Positions 1 through 10,185 of a stretch of DNA of 64,000 nucleotides are shown piece after piece. The DNA comes from Takashimella koratensis. Taxonomy: Eukaryota > Basidiomycota > Tremellomycetes > Trichosporonales > Tetragoniomycetaceae. Both the position numbers and the translations under genes were made by a program. Location: positions 360,365 to 424,364 of the forward strand of contig BCKT01000007.1 of the NCBI GenBank assembly GCA_003116875.1, read 5' to 3'. Within the stretch, counting starts at the first letter, position 1; the number at the start of each line of letters is the position of its first letter. The notes under the pieces were generated by a model. The model was given only the letters and a program-made list of their open reading frames with translations. It did not search any database and was not told the origin of the DNA.

Positions 1-551
1 GCCACCCCCGGCGTTACCGGTGTTACCGACAGCCGACCAAATGTGGCAATTTCAATCTTTGCTTACATTTCGAGCTTCCATCCAGTTTGAGGCAGGTACG
101 ACTCTACACAGTGCGTGCTAGAGTGGGTTGAGGACCTCCCTCGACGAGGGGGAGTGTCAGGTATGGCGCCTGAGGACGCCTAAAGCGGTCTGAGCGGCCC
201 CGAGGTACCTGGATGCCAAGAGGGGACCGAGCGGGGTGGCGCAGGCCGAGGCCATGGAGAACAATAAGACCACTAGTAGGGGCCCTGCAGCGCTGCGGCG
301 CACGGGCCCGCAAGCGGCTGCGGCCGCGGAGAACGACGGGGATGCATGAACGACGCGCAAGCGGTCGAGGCCGATCTGGTGCGTTTAAATAGCAGTCTGT
401 AGCGTCGAGAGATGAATCCCCAACCCGTTGAAACTTAACAATCACCCCCTTCAGTGGAAGAGGGGTAAACGATCCGGGAGGTGGCGTTTGTACCAGCCGG
501 AGCTAAACAAGGTTTCAGCCGAAGTGGTGGTTTTTGACTTGGCAAACTTAC
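1..551. other. no gene recognised; missing 3' end of the acetylhydrolase pseudogene
   Basis: On the minus strand this stretch should carry the C-terminal third of the acetylhydrolase copy that starts at 1573. After the GHSFGG nucleophile elbow the family normally continues with a short LDPW-like segment and then the catalytic Asp and His. I cannot find these in any frame here. Only short unrelated ORFs are present. Confidence 0.4.
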
Positions 552-1573
552 CGCTGTTCCGCCACCAAACGAGTGACCAGTCAAGTAAACCTCGTTGACG
601 TCGACGGCGTGTTTGAAAAACTCCAACCACGACGGTAAATCCGCTACGTATAGATCGGAAACTGAGAACCCCTCGGTCTCGCCTGCGACTAACGCCTTGA
701 TAGAGTGATAAGCCTCGTATATATATTTCCCTTACGCGGAAATCCAACTGAGCCGTTCGGAAATCATCATTACACATTTTCTCGCCACCCTCCCACCTAT
801 AAACTTTAGCTTCAATCTCAATCTCCGAGGAGAGGAAGGACTCACTTGAGCTGGTTGTATTTCACATAAGGTAGGAGAACACGTTCGGAGGGTTTGTCTC
901 CTTTAACGGTAACGTTTGGGGCAGAGCCGTCGTGGTGTTCAATAGCGATGACGACGTAGCCCCTCTGACGCAAGGGCGGAGCAGTATTGACTGAGGTGGG
1001 CAGGTCAGCACTGTTGCGAGGGAGACCAGAAGCTATATGCTCACCTGTATGCATTCCTCGTGCCTTTTTTGCCATGAGAGAAGATGACAAGGGGATACTT
1101 TGCGCCCTGCTTGATTGGCGCGTTATGGTGTGCGGGGAACTGGGAGTGTCAGAAATTCGGATCCAAGCAAAGGAGCAATTTACCTTCAATCTTCCTGCAA
1201 TCGATTTCAAAAGTGGATCTGGTAAAGTATAAGCATAACGATCGAATCTTTGTCCATTACCGGGGGACTCACTGATCCATCCTTCCAATGGCTGCTGGCT
1301 TAGAAACCGGTCGTAGCCGGCGATGACCTCTTGCTGGGGTTCAGGGATCCACCCGACGGCGCTGCTGCCTCCCCTATCTCTGGATGGGATACACGGGTAG
1401 TACAGTGCGTAGGCTGACTCGTCAAGACACAAGACGGACCGGCCGTTTAGTGATGGTGACGAGCGGCGGTAGGGGTGTTTGGTAGGAGAGGTAATGTGGG
1501 CGTACCCAATAGAGCGATGGGGTCCCTTGACGGGTGAAGGAAAGGTGGAAGACAGTATGGGGATGTACGGCAT
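552..1573 (-). pseudogene. platelet-activating-factor acetylhydrolase-like pseudogene
   Basis: Family members are secreted or intracellular serine esterases that remove the sn-2 acetyl or oxidised acyl group from phospholipids. Reading from the ATG at 1573, five exons can be traced (about 1273-1573, 1184-1218, 1045-1139, 846-990, 552-796) with introns of 44-54 nt. Family landmarks appear in order: VKGPHRSIGYA, LYYPC, a PLVIFSHG oxyanion-region strand, GTRNAYSQYCSALASEG, YVVIAIEHHDGSAP, LLPYV, and the nucleophile elbow GHSFGGGTA. Two breaks are visible. One extra G (C-run at 960-963) separates ASEG from YVV. A TA-dinucleotide run (717-726) adds four bases between VREIY and EAYHSIKALV. The part carrying the catalytic Asp and His is not found downstream. 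One break could be a sequencing error, but the three together favour a decayed copy. Confidence 0.7.
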
Positions 1574-2910
1574 ACTGAGCAGATCCTTGGTCAAGGATGT
1601 CTCTGTGGTCTGGTATAGGGACGTCTGTACCGTCTGCTTCGAAGCAGGGTAGGGTGGGGAAGGCTGGGTCTATATACCTTGTTGTTGGGCTATCAGTCAA
1701 CTGCTTTGTCTCGAGCACGATAGCCAAAGACAAAGAAAAGGTGTGGAGTGTGGAGTCGTACTCGTACTTGATACTATCAAGCCTCGCCTTTCATCCCGCT
1801 CAGTACCGCCCCGCAGCAGTCGTTTAGGAACGTTCGTAAGGGAGACAAAGAGAGCGGAGGGAGGAGCGACAGGGTGAGGAATGGAGCGGCGAGAGGGGTG
1901 AGAGAGAGAGTCGCAGGAACCAGGTATCTGGGAACAACGTTCTTGGGTCCTTGCGTGGAACGCAACGGAAGTGGCTGGTGCAAAGTGGCTGAGATTAGAC
2001 AATGTCAAAGGGCTGCGGATTTGCTGTTTTCTGGTTACGGGTAAGCAGGGATGGAACCGGGTCCCTGATTGTTGGGCCTGGTCCCTGATCGTAGCGACGG
2101 GGGGAGGTTCGAGGGGCGAGGATTAGGGGGTGAGAAGTGAGGAGTACAGCGGGCACGGCGACGACCACCGCTTTCATCGCGGTCACCCATGCCCTTGGTA
2201 GCTGCCATTGAGAACGGTGTGGCGTACTTCTTGTGCTATCCCGGTAGCGGGCCGGCGAAACGGGCGCCGTGAGTCAGCACGACCCGCGAGGTGTCAGCGT
2301 TGAAGAGGCGACGAACCGGATGGAACGAGTGAGAGTCAGGGGTAAGTAGTAATCAATCGCGAGGATCGGGATGGAGAGAGTGGGTAGAGTGAGAGCCACG
2401 AAGCCGACGAATTGAGGTACCAACGGGGTGGAGAGCGGCTAGGATTGGGCCAAAGGAGGGTGAGGTGGGGAGTGGGGCAGGGTGGGATGTGTGTTGTGGA
2501 TTGATGGAGAGGCGTGAGAATGGGTACGCGTGGAGTGTTTGTGGGTGGGGTGGTTGGGTGGAAGGAAGGTGAAAGAGGAAGGCAGCGATCAGGTCATGCT
2601 TCTGGTGGGAAAAGGGTAGTGAAGTTTGATCATCATCCCATCAACGATCACTGATGGACCATCCATCTGCGCCAATATCTATCTACCTTCCTTCTGTCCA
2701 CCTTCCACCTTCCTTCCACCCTTCCTCCCTTCCACCCTTCCTCTCCCCGTCCAAGCTCCTTCCACCCTCTCCCTCTCATTCTCACTTTCCCACTCGTCCT
2801 CCTACTTTTCCCATTCACTCTCAATCCATCACCCACCTGCGTACACCCACGTTCCACTCGTTGACCCCTTCCTTTCACTTTCTCCCTTTCAAACCACGCT
2901 CAAGCCCAAC
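1574..2910. other. intergenic region and leader of the CFIm25 gene
   Basis: No gene is supported. 2300-2600 is purine-rich on the + strand. 2689-2900 is a C/T-rich tract with repeated TTCCACC/CCTTCC blocks that ends in the ATG at 2911, typical of leaders in this window. The ORF that runs through the leader is low-complexity Ser/Pro/His and is not supported as coding. Confidence 0.5.
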
Positions 2911-4264
2911 ATGGCCATCGCAGCTACCAAGCTCATCCCTTCGACCGACAATCTCGACGAGCGCATCCCGCTGTAAGCCCCTCTGTCTTTTTCGCCACCC
3001 ATGCCTCTTGCCCCACATCTCCAATCGCCCCTCTCTCCCACCCTCGATGCCCCGCTCCTTTCCTTCAGACCAAGGCAGGCCGCTAATCTCGACACCGACT
3101 CCCATGCAGCTACCCGGTGCAGAACTACACGTGCATGTGAGTCATCCTTGATCGTTCCTCTCCTCCCTACCTTTCGCTCTACGTCCCACATGTGTCCACA
3201 TCATTGTCCAGAACGTCAACTGATCAACATTGCCTCAGCGGGACCATCAACCAGCCGGAAGAAGACTCGTCCGTCGCCGAGAGGATGAAGCGACTCCAAG
3301 AGCAGTACGAGCAAACTGGGATGCGTCGTACCGTCGAAGCCATCATCGTCGTCCATGTAAGCGCTTTCAAATTTCCCCACTCTGAATCGTCCTTCTAATT
3401 GAGATTGGCGACAATCAAGCTAACCTTGACAACCAAAGGAGCGAGGCGTCCCCAGCGTCCTTACCCTTCAAGTCGCTGCAGACTTTTTCAAGCTGTAAGC
3501 TATAACCCTTTCACCATCTCGTGTCGAAGGTGGAGACGGATACCGTTCGACTAACACCTTATTACCTCCTTTGTCGATTGCGAATGCAAGCCCCGGTGGA
3601 TACATTGATCCTTCCGAAAGTGAGGCCGACGGACTGACCAGGCTCCTCGACGAGCAGCTCGGGTTTGGAAACGCCGCCCAGCGAGACAAGAGTTTCCCTC
3701 CTTGCGAGTGGGTCATTCGCCAGTGTGTTGGGACCTGGTGGCGATACAACTTTGAGGGGTTTCTGGTGGGTTGAGCTGGGGTTCCAGCTGAGAAAAGCTT
3801 GCTTTCAGCTGGAGAGAGCTCAAGCTAACCCCACGCCAGTACCCATACCTCACCGCGCATGTAACAAAGCCCAAGGAAAGGAAGAGGATCTACCTCGTCA
3901 CGATGGGCTCTCGTCGTGAGTAGCCTTGTCAACCCCTACGTCAAGTGGTTCGATAGGAACGCTGACGAAGCTTCCAACAGAGACCATCGGCGTGCCGAGC
4001 AACATGAAGCTGCTTGCAATTCCGGTTCACGAGTTTTACGACAACACTCAGCGCTACGGCCCGCAGCTGAATGCAGTGCCTCACTTGCTCAGCCGGTGAG
4101 TGTCGAGCTCAAGGGATGAGTAAGCAGAAAGTCGTTCGACCCCTCCCCGATAGCAAGTGATGGGGATACGACGTTGGAGAAGCTATATCTGATGGATTCG
4201 GCGTCGGCTGACTCAGCAAAAATCCCATAGCTTCACTTTTGATCCCCAGTTTTACGCCGCCTGA
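2911..4264 (+). CDS. cleavage factor Im 25 kDa subunit (CFIm25/NUDT21-like)
   Basis: This is a nuclear pre-mRNA 3'-end processing factor. The family binds UGUA elements through a Nudix fold that has lost hydrolase activity. Eight exons join to a protein of roughly 220 residues. In order: YPVQNYTC, then SSVAERMKRLQEQY followed by GMRRTVEAIIVVHERGVPSV, then FFKLPGGYIDPSESEADGL (Nudix-box region), WVIRQCVGTWWRYNFEGFL, YPYLTAHVTKPKERKR, IGVPSNMKLLAIPVHEFYDN and YGPQLNAVPHLLSRFTF. This co-linear match covers nearly the whole family length. The start at 2911 (MAIAATKLIP) follows a pyrimidine-rich leader. All introns have GTRAGY donors. The last exon overlaps the tail of the doubtful minus-strand ORF ending at 4109. 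The Nudix box lacks the usual catalytic glutamate pattern, as is normal for CFIm25. Confidence 0.93.
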
Positions 4265-5191
4265 AGCGCCTCCGTCGGACCTGGGCTTGCTGGCTCCATC
4301 GATACCCTGAGTGGGAAATTTGTCCAAACTGCCGACGGAGTGGTGGTGAGGTTTGGTTAGCACGGAACAGATAGCTTGAGGGAGTGGCGAGATGGGTTTG
4401 ATCGCGAGTCGGAAAACGACAGGTTGTAGTATAGTCACAGATGGGTATGAACCGGCTTCGTCTTCTCTACTCGGTGTGCACGCGACGATGAAGACGGCGT
4501 TCCTATCTGTTATCTCGGCGACAGGCCACATGTCGAGCAAAGAGCGAGGGGCCCGCTGAATCATCCGCTCTGCTGCAGGGCCGGTCAACGGGCTAATCGA
4601 GTGGACCCTGAACTTTAAGCCTGGAGATCTGAGATCTGGTAGCGTAAAGTCATCCTTTGGACCTCCACTCCTCCACTTTTCACCGCGTTGGCCGAACGCT
4701 GAATAGACTATGACACCATGATGACCGGCCATCAGGCCTCCGCCGGCATGTACGCCAGTCTGTCCAGTCAACCAACCACATACACCCCACGCCCCAAAGT
4801 ACGTGTCCGTCTTACCACGGAGACGGAGTGGATAAGGCTCCCCGACGCCGCAAAGCCGAAGCTGACTAAGGCAGCAGGGCAGAGACACGCAGAACAAGGT
4901 CAAGACCACCAAAGGGATGCATGTTCTAGTGGGGCAACGCGAGAATGACGAGCAAGACCAGAGACAAAGGGTGACTCACGACACCTGCTCGGTTGGCTCG
5001 TCGGTAGCAATTGTCCTACCGCAGCCTACACACGTCCACACCGTGACACCGACGCCGAGGTCTCGCTTGCTCTCGCTCTGCGCTCACGCCGCGTCCCTGC
5101 GCCCTCATGGCTCCCTTCCTTTGGAGCGGCCATCGACCCCGGTGTTGTGCTGTCTTACCAACCAAGAAACTGACGCCTCGCCCCTTCTCAT
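4109..5191 (-). CDS. hypothetical protein (doubtful, possibly spliced)
   Basis: I do not recognise this. A long open frame (4109 to about 4912) has no good ATG at its head. It can be extended by two canonical introns to an ATG at 5191: an 11-codon first exon, a second exon containing WTCVGCGRTIATDEPTEQVS (a CxxC pair), then a hydrophobic Cys-rich stretch (IPLVVLTLFCVSLPCCL) and a longer polar part with VFIVACTPSRED. The 3' part is antisense to the last CFIm25 exon. A TATA-like element at 5211-5218 lies just upstream of 5191 and could serve both this gene and the transporter at 5381. The frame may be a chance ORF. Transcript data would decide. Confidence 0.28.
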
Positions 5192-5210
5192 GCCCCTGGC
5201 CCCCCTTGTT

Positions 5211-5218
5211 GATATAAA
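5211..5218. promoter_or_regulatory. TATA-like element between divergent start sites
   Basis: GATATAAAAC is about 165 bp upstream of the transporter ATG at 5381. A C/T-rich leader (5230-5340) lies in between. Confidence 0.45.
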
Positions 5219-5380
5219 ACCTGCCCGTGGTACTCGCAAACCTTCCCACTCATTCTACTCTCTCTTCCGCTCATCTCGACTTTCCACCCACCCCCGCGCT
5301 CTCTCTTTCTCCCACTCCACTGCTTCCGCGCTTCTCACTGCCTAGTACTCACCCATCAACCAACCCCAACCATCGCCAGT

Positions 5381-7603
5381 ATGAGTGAGGCCCACTCGTC
5401 TACAGAGTCGACACCGGCTCCCGTTGCCTCGCCACCCGCTGAGGCTTCCCCTTCCCACACCGTCGTGGACATCCCGGGCACCGCGATGCAAAAGACGGAG
5501 AAGAAGTGGGAGCGTTCTGAAGAGGCCGCTAGCAGGCCACTCGCCGACTACGAGGCGCAGAAGGAGGGCCCAGCTGGGGCCGAGATCAAGATCAGCCAGA
5601 AGCGCAAGTGGTTCTTGCTCTTCATCTTCGCCGTGGCCCAGGTGGGTTTGAGATCTGGATCGAGACAATTAGCTTCTGATTCACTCAAGCTCCATTGTGC
5701 TGATCAAATCCCACTAGTACCTCGATATTGCCTCCTACTCTGGTCTCTTCGTCTTCACCGACCCGATCCTCGTCGATTTGAACATCTCATACCAGTCCTC
5801 GTCATGGATCATCACTGCCTACTCCGTGACCTTCGCCTCGACTCTTTTGCTCTGGGGCCGTGTTGCCGACTTGTACTCTGCCAAGCCCGTCTTCGCGTGG
5901 GGTTTCCTCTGGCTCGGTTTGATCAACTTGATCATTAGCTTCATGACGAACAAGTGAGTAGAGCGTTGATAGCGGGGTCGGATAAACTAACCCATCTTAG
6001 ATTCGCCTACTTTGTCTTCCGTGCGCTGTCTGGTATCGCCGGAGCTGCGACCGTGAGTGACCGTTGTCCAGCCTCGAGATCGTGCTAACACTTATGCAGA
6101 TCCCCGCTGCGTTCCGACTCATTTTGGCCGTGTTCGAGCCCTCTGAACTCCAACTCGCTTTGACTCTCTTCGGTCTCAGTGGCGCGCTCGCCAACGTCAC
6201 CGGTCTCGTCATTGGAGGGTAAGCAGCTTCAATATTTTCCTACTCCCACGGCACTCATCGCTAACCCTGCTATAGCTTCTTCGGTTTCATCAAGGCTGGC
6301 GGACAGCAGGCCGCGTGGCGCTGGTTCTTCCGCATGATCACCATCGTGATCGTCCCCTTTGCGATGCTCGCCTTCACCCTCGTGCCCAAGACCCAAGGCG
6401 ACCGCGCAAACGAGTGCCAGACGGGCAAGTGGAAGCGACTCGACTTGCCCGGTTGTTTCCTCATGTTCGCTTCGATCGTCATGTTGATCCTTGGTCTCAC
6501 CCTTGGCGCCTCTGACGGCTTCAAGACCGCCAAGTTCCTCGTTCCCTTCCTCCTCACTTGGCCACTGCTCGTCGCCTTCTTCGTTTGGGAGCTGTACCAG
6601 CCAGAGGGATACGCGCTCATCCCCCCGTCGACATGGAAGATCCCTAATATCACCATCCTTATCGTCTTCGCCCTCGGTATCTACCCATGGTGGGCAGTCA
6701 ACCAGCTTCCCTTGGTCGAACGCTTTGAGACCATCTTCAACGAGCCCCCTATCATCGCCGCCGTGCGCATGCTTCCCGAGGGTCTCTCCGCGCTTGCAGT
6801 CGCCATGGTCATCCCACCTATCTTGCAAAAGCTCGGCAGCCCCCGCATTCCCATCGCTACTGGCATGCTCCTCGGTGCGGTTGCTTACTTGCTCTTCATC
6901 TTCACCCCTAACGGTGAGGTTCACGGTAACGAGTACTGGCGATGGACTTTCCCGGCCATGATCATCGGATCCGGCGCTGCCATGGCTTCGTTCTTGGGTA
7001 CAAAGTGAGTCTAGCTGAAACGATCAGTGTACCAAAGCTGACTCTATCAGCATCGCGGTCATGACAAGTGTCCCGCCTGCTATGAGTGGCGTTGCTGGCG
7101 CCCTTCTTCAGGTCTCGCTCCAAGTGGGCGCGGTCATCGGTCTCTCTGCCCAGGTAAGTCATACCCACGGTATACATAATCACAATGCAGAGCGCTGACG
7201 CTCCTTCCAGTCCGGTCTCCTCACCCGCGAGCCGGGTCTCGTTACCAACTATGCCAATGTCCAAGCCAGCTTCTGGTTCCGTGAGTCTCTTTGGTCTTCT
7301 CCCTTCCCACCCCCCTCGCTTTCTCACGTTGCTTGTCCCCTTGCTAACCTCATCTCAGAGTTTGGCTGGTGCTTGTTGAACCTTATCATCTTCCTCATCT
7401 TCTTCCGCCCCAACAAGGCCGCCGAGGGATCCGAACGTGCCGAGATCGTCAAGGTTCAGACGCGCGAGTCTGAGTTGCGCCGGGCCCAGTCCCGCGAGAG
7501 CCAGCTTGCTCGTGCTCAGTCTCGAGAGAGCCAGAGGCTTGCGAGGGCCGCGTCCCGCGAGAGTCAGCGAGCTGCTGCGACGAATCAGACTCCCGCCGCG
7601 TGA
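5381..7603 (+). CDS. major facilitator superfamily transporter (drug:H+ antiporter-like)
   Basis: This is an integral membrane secondary transporter whose substrate cannot be read from sequence. Nine exons (introns about 45-75 nt) give roughly 530 residues. A hydrophilic N-terminus of about 70 residues precedes the first helix (WFLLFIFAVAQ). Next come LDIASYSGLFVFTDPIL and WIITAYSVTFASTLLLWGRVADLYSAK (an MFS motif-A-like loop after helix 2). Later exons carry FAYFVFRALSGIAGAAT, a glycine-rich helix (LFGLSGALANVTGLVIGG) and a long exon with several helices, such as LDLPGCFLMFASIVMLILGL. The last helix is GWCLLNLIIFLIFFRPNK. The protein ends in a charged tail with four near-repeats of an 11-residue Arg/Ser/Glu unit (RAQSRESQLAR). 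The order of motifs and the long middle exon resemble fungal DHA2-type carriers with 12-14 helices. The start at 5381 is the first ATG after the leader. Confidence 0.88.
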
Positions 7604-8729
7604 AGGTCCTCGCAAGGTTTCTTTCAACTTCACAACAAAATATTCTGTCAAAGTTTTTCCTGCTGTTTAGACTCTGTGTGGTTTCATGCTATGTAGATAT
7701 GACGCTCGACTCTGATAAACTCTCATAATGATATGTGAATGCACATGTTCTGCTTGCGAGTGAGAATGTAAGGAAGAGGGAGATGAAAGAGGGTGGTAGG
7801 CAGGAAGGTGACGGCAGTGGATGTAATGGAGCTGAGATGGTACTTGAAATGCGTCGAAGGGGCAGAGAGCAGGCTGAAGTGGTGATACCACGCAGTGGCT
7901 GAGCAGTGAGTGAGAAGTGGGGCACAATGACGTGATATGCTAGTGCGGACCTTTGAGATGGTGTGCGTGATGATGAGATGGAGAGAGATGGTGAGTTTGG
8001 GAAAGAGAGAGAGAGAAGAAAGAAGTTGAGATGTGGAAAGAGAAAATGAAGATAGTTTTGTTTTGCTGTCTTTTGACCATCAGCCAAGATGGAAGGTGGT
8101 CGCGAGTGGCAAATCTAGTCACACATACAGTGCTCATTTACACTACATACAGACATACATAGATTGGTACTCACGCTGTATCTACAGTACAAAACTTGAC
8201 AACCATTGCCTGCCTCGTAGCCCATGATGGCTGTCCTGCAATTTTACATAATGCGATTCTCTACGCACAGAACATGGTATGTGTGCACATGATTGTCTCC
8301 CTACCAAAGAGCAATCATCCCTCTCCAATCTCGAACACTTCACTATTGCCCTCTGCCTTCTCCTCTCCCTCACAATATGATAGCCATTGTCGATGATACC
8401 GCCCCAGTCATTCGCCCTTTGAAATTATCGGGTTGTCGTCGTTGCGCTCTTTGGCCGTTGCAATTATGTCGCCACTTGGTCAATGCCATTATCGTTGCCT
8501 GCCACCGCTTTGAGTTACTAGTTCTTGGATTGCCTTCTCCATCATGCGTCCGTCAACGCCCCTGTCACCAACCACATTGCCAGCATCGACATCGCCATCC
8601 CCATCGCTACCGCCGCCAAGGCCGATGATGTTGACACCACTTTTGTTGGAGTTGCCGCTGGAGTGAAAGGGGTGGTCGCCATTGCACCCTGCTCGGAGGC
8701 TGAATACGGGATCCTCTTAACAGTGCAGG
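7604..8729. other. intergenic, no gene recognised
   Basis: This holds the transporter 3' region and a long stretch of short ORFs in all frames. A 46-codon minus ORF (8542-8683) with a hydrophobic end (LAAVAMGMAMSMLAMWLV) has an ATG but no splice link or family that I can support. Confidence 0.4.
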
Positions 8730-9195
8730 CTAGATTGCCTGTAATCCAGCAGGATAGGCATTCGTGTGCTGTTGAGGATCGACGGAAATGGTAGAACACA
8801 GTTGGTGCGCCTCTGGCGGACGCATGGCGACATGCTCTGCCAGGCCATCTAGTATACAGTTGGCGCTGAGCATGAAGACACACAATGGTAAGCTGGAGTG
8901 CTCACTTGTAGAGGAATGAAGGCAGAGCCCCTTTGTGGCAAGAGCGCCCATCGCGAGTCGCGCAAGGCAACCCAACGTCCTTGGAGACAAGCAGCATCGC
9001 TTCTGTAGGAAGCGGGACGTATCGGTAAAGAGGCCGCCTAGGTTGGAGAACCTGGTCGGGACGGTCATAGTCTTGACTATGTTCCCAGGGCTGGACGGCA
9101 ACTCCAACTTCGAGGAGAGCGGCGAGTGTTGCACGAGGCATGGGGGAGTCACCCCAGAGGGAGTCGGTTGAGGGGTCCCAGGCGGCGAGGGGCAT
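8730..9195 (-). CDS. small hypothetical protein, two exons
   Basis: I do not recognise this. An ATG at 9195 opens a 290-nt exon (MPLAAWDPSTDSLWGDSPMP...) with G/C-ending codons typical of the window. A canonical 39-nt intron (8866-8904, GTGAGC...CTCAG) joins it in phase to a 136-nt exon ending TAG at 8730-8732, giving 141 residues. The protein is soluble and Pro/Asp-rich, with a DYDRPDQVLQPRRPLYRYVPLP segment. No signal peptide or membrane helix is visible. A GA/CT microsatellite sits directly upstream, as expected for a C/T-rich leader on this strand. The consistent phase across the intron supports coding, but no homology is recognised. Confidence 0.45.
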
Positions 9196-9216
9196 TGCGA
9201 GAGTCTGTTGGTGATG

Positions 9217-9247
9217 AAGAGAGAGAGAGAGAGCGAGAGAGAGAGAA
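9217..9247. repeat. GA/CT dinucleotide microsatellite
   Basis: Nearly pure (GA)n, interrupted once by GC. It lies about 20-50 bp upstream of the ATG at 9195, within the presumed leader of that minus-strand gene. Confidence 0.85.
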
Positions 9248-10185
9248 TAGGCAATGAGCGATAGTGAACAAGGAAGAGTTGAAATCTTTGCGAAAGCGGG
9301 CAGTGGAAGTGGAAGGTGTGCGCTGGAGAGAGAAGAGACGAAAGAGGGCTGGGCGTACGAGTGGGAAAGTAGGAGGCACGTACGATGGGCGGGGATGAGG
9401 AGGGCAGAGGTGACCAAGGGCGATGGAGAGTGGAAAAGGAAGAGTGAGGAGTGAAGAGAGAAAGAGGATGAGAATGAGAATGAGACATTCAAGAGAAGGA
9501 AGTTGAAAAGTGAAACTGGGTGGGATCAAGTTGATTGGACGGATATTGCTGGCCAGGTAGAGCGGCTCGCACACAATCACACCTGCTCGATCCATCATGC
9601 AGCTTGACTCTTTTCAGTCAGATTGCATATCTTTTCAAGTCAGATCAGGTCAGCTTTGTCAACCCTCCTCATCTGGTCTCCCTCATCCCCTGCTGTGCCA
9701 GCAGTCCGTGTCTGCATGAATTTTGGTTCTGGAGTCGTTGACTGATGACCAGTGAGGGTGGGTTGATGGCGTTGGCGGGTGATCTGAGCATGTGCTTGGT
9801 TGTTTGCCGCCCCGGTTCCTGGCTGGTCAAACTGTGATCAGGACTGTGAGTGAGATTCGGCATGCATGCCAAAGGTGATGGACGAAGCCGAGCAGAGCGG
9901 ATTCACAGTTAGAGAAGAGCGTGCTCGAGTCTACGACGTCAACGACGGCGACGAAGGCGATGATGCCATGAGTACAGTAGAATAGTCACTCCCGGCCGAA
10001 CGTTGAACGGAGCAACGGGGCGGATGCGGAAGCGGAAGCAAATTGGACGAGGTAGGCACATGGGCAATGGAACGTGGGGTGACGTCGATGGATGACAGCG
10101 TAGCCTTGGTCGCCGATAATAACTCTGGTCCGTCTCCGAGTCGCCTCTCTCCCATCCTCCATCTTCACCTCTCATCATCAACCCC
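9248..10185. other. intergenic/promoter region of the NADH dehydrogenase gene
   Basis: No gene is supported. Minus-strand ORFs here are low-complexity Ser/Leu/Pro readings of purine-rich DNA, and several open with non-ATG codons. Confidence 0.4.

Noticed and set aside
2626..3151. Plus-strand ORFs of 116 and 165 codons over the CFIm25 leader
   Set aside because: Low-complexity Ser/Pro/His readings of a C/T-rich leader. The longer one crosses the first exon and intron of CFIm25 in the wrong frame.
9149..9598. Minus ORFs reading Ser/Leu repeats (SLSLSLSL)
   Set aside because: They arise from the GA/CT microsatellite and leader sequence of the small gene at 8730-9195.
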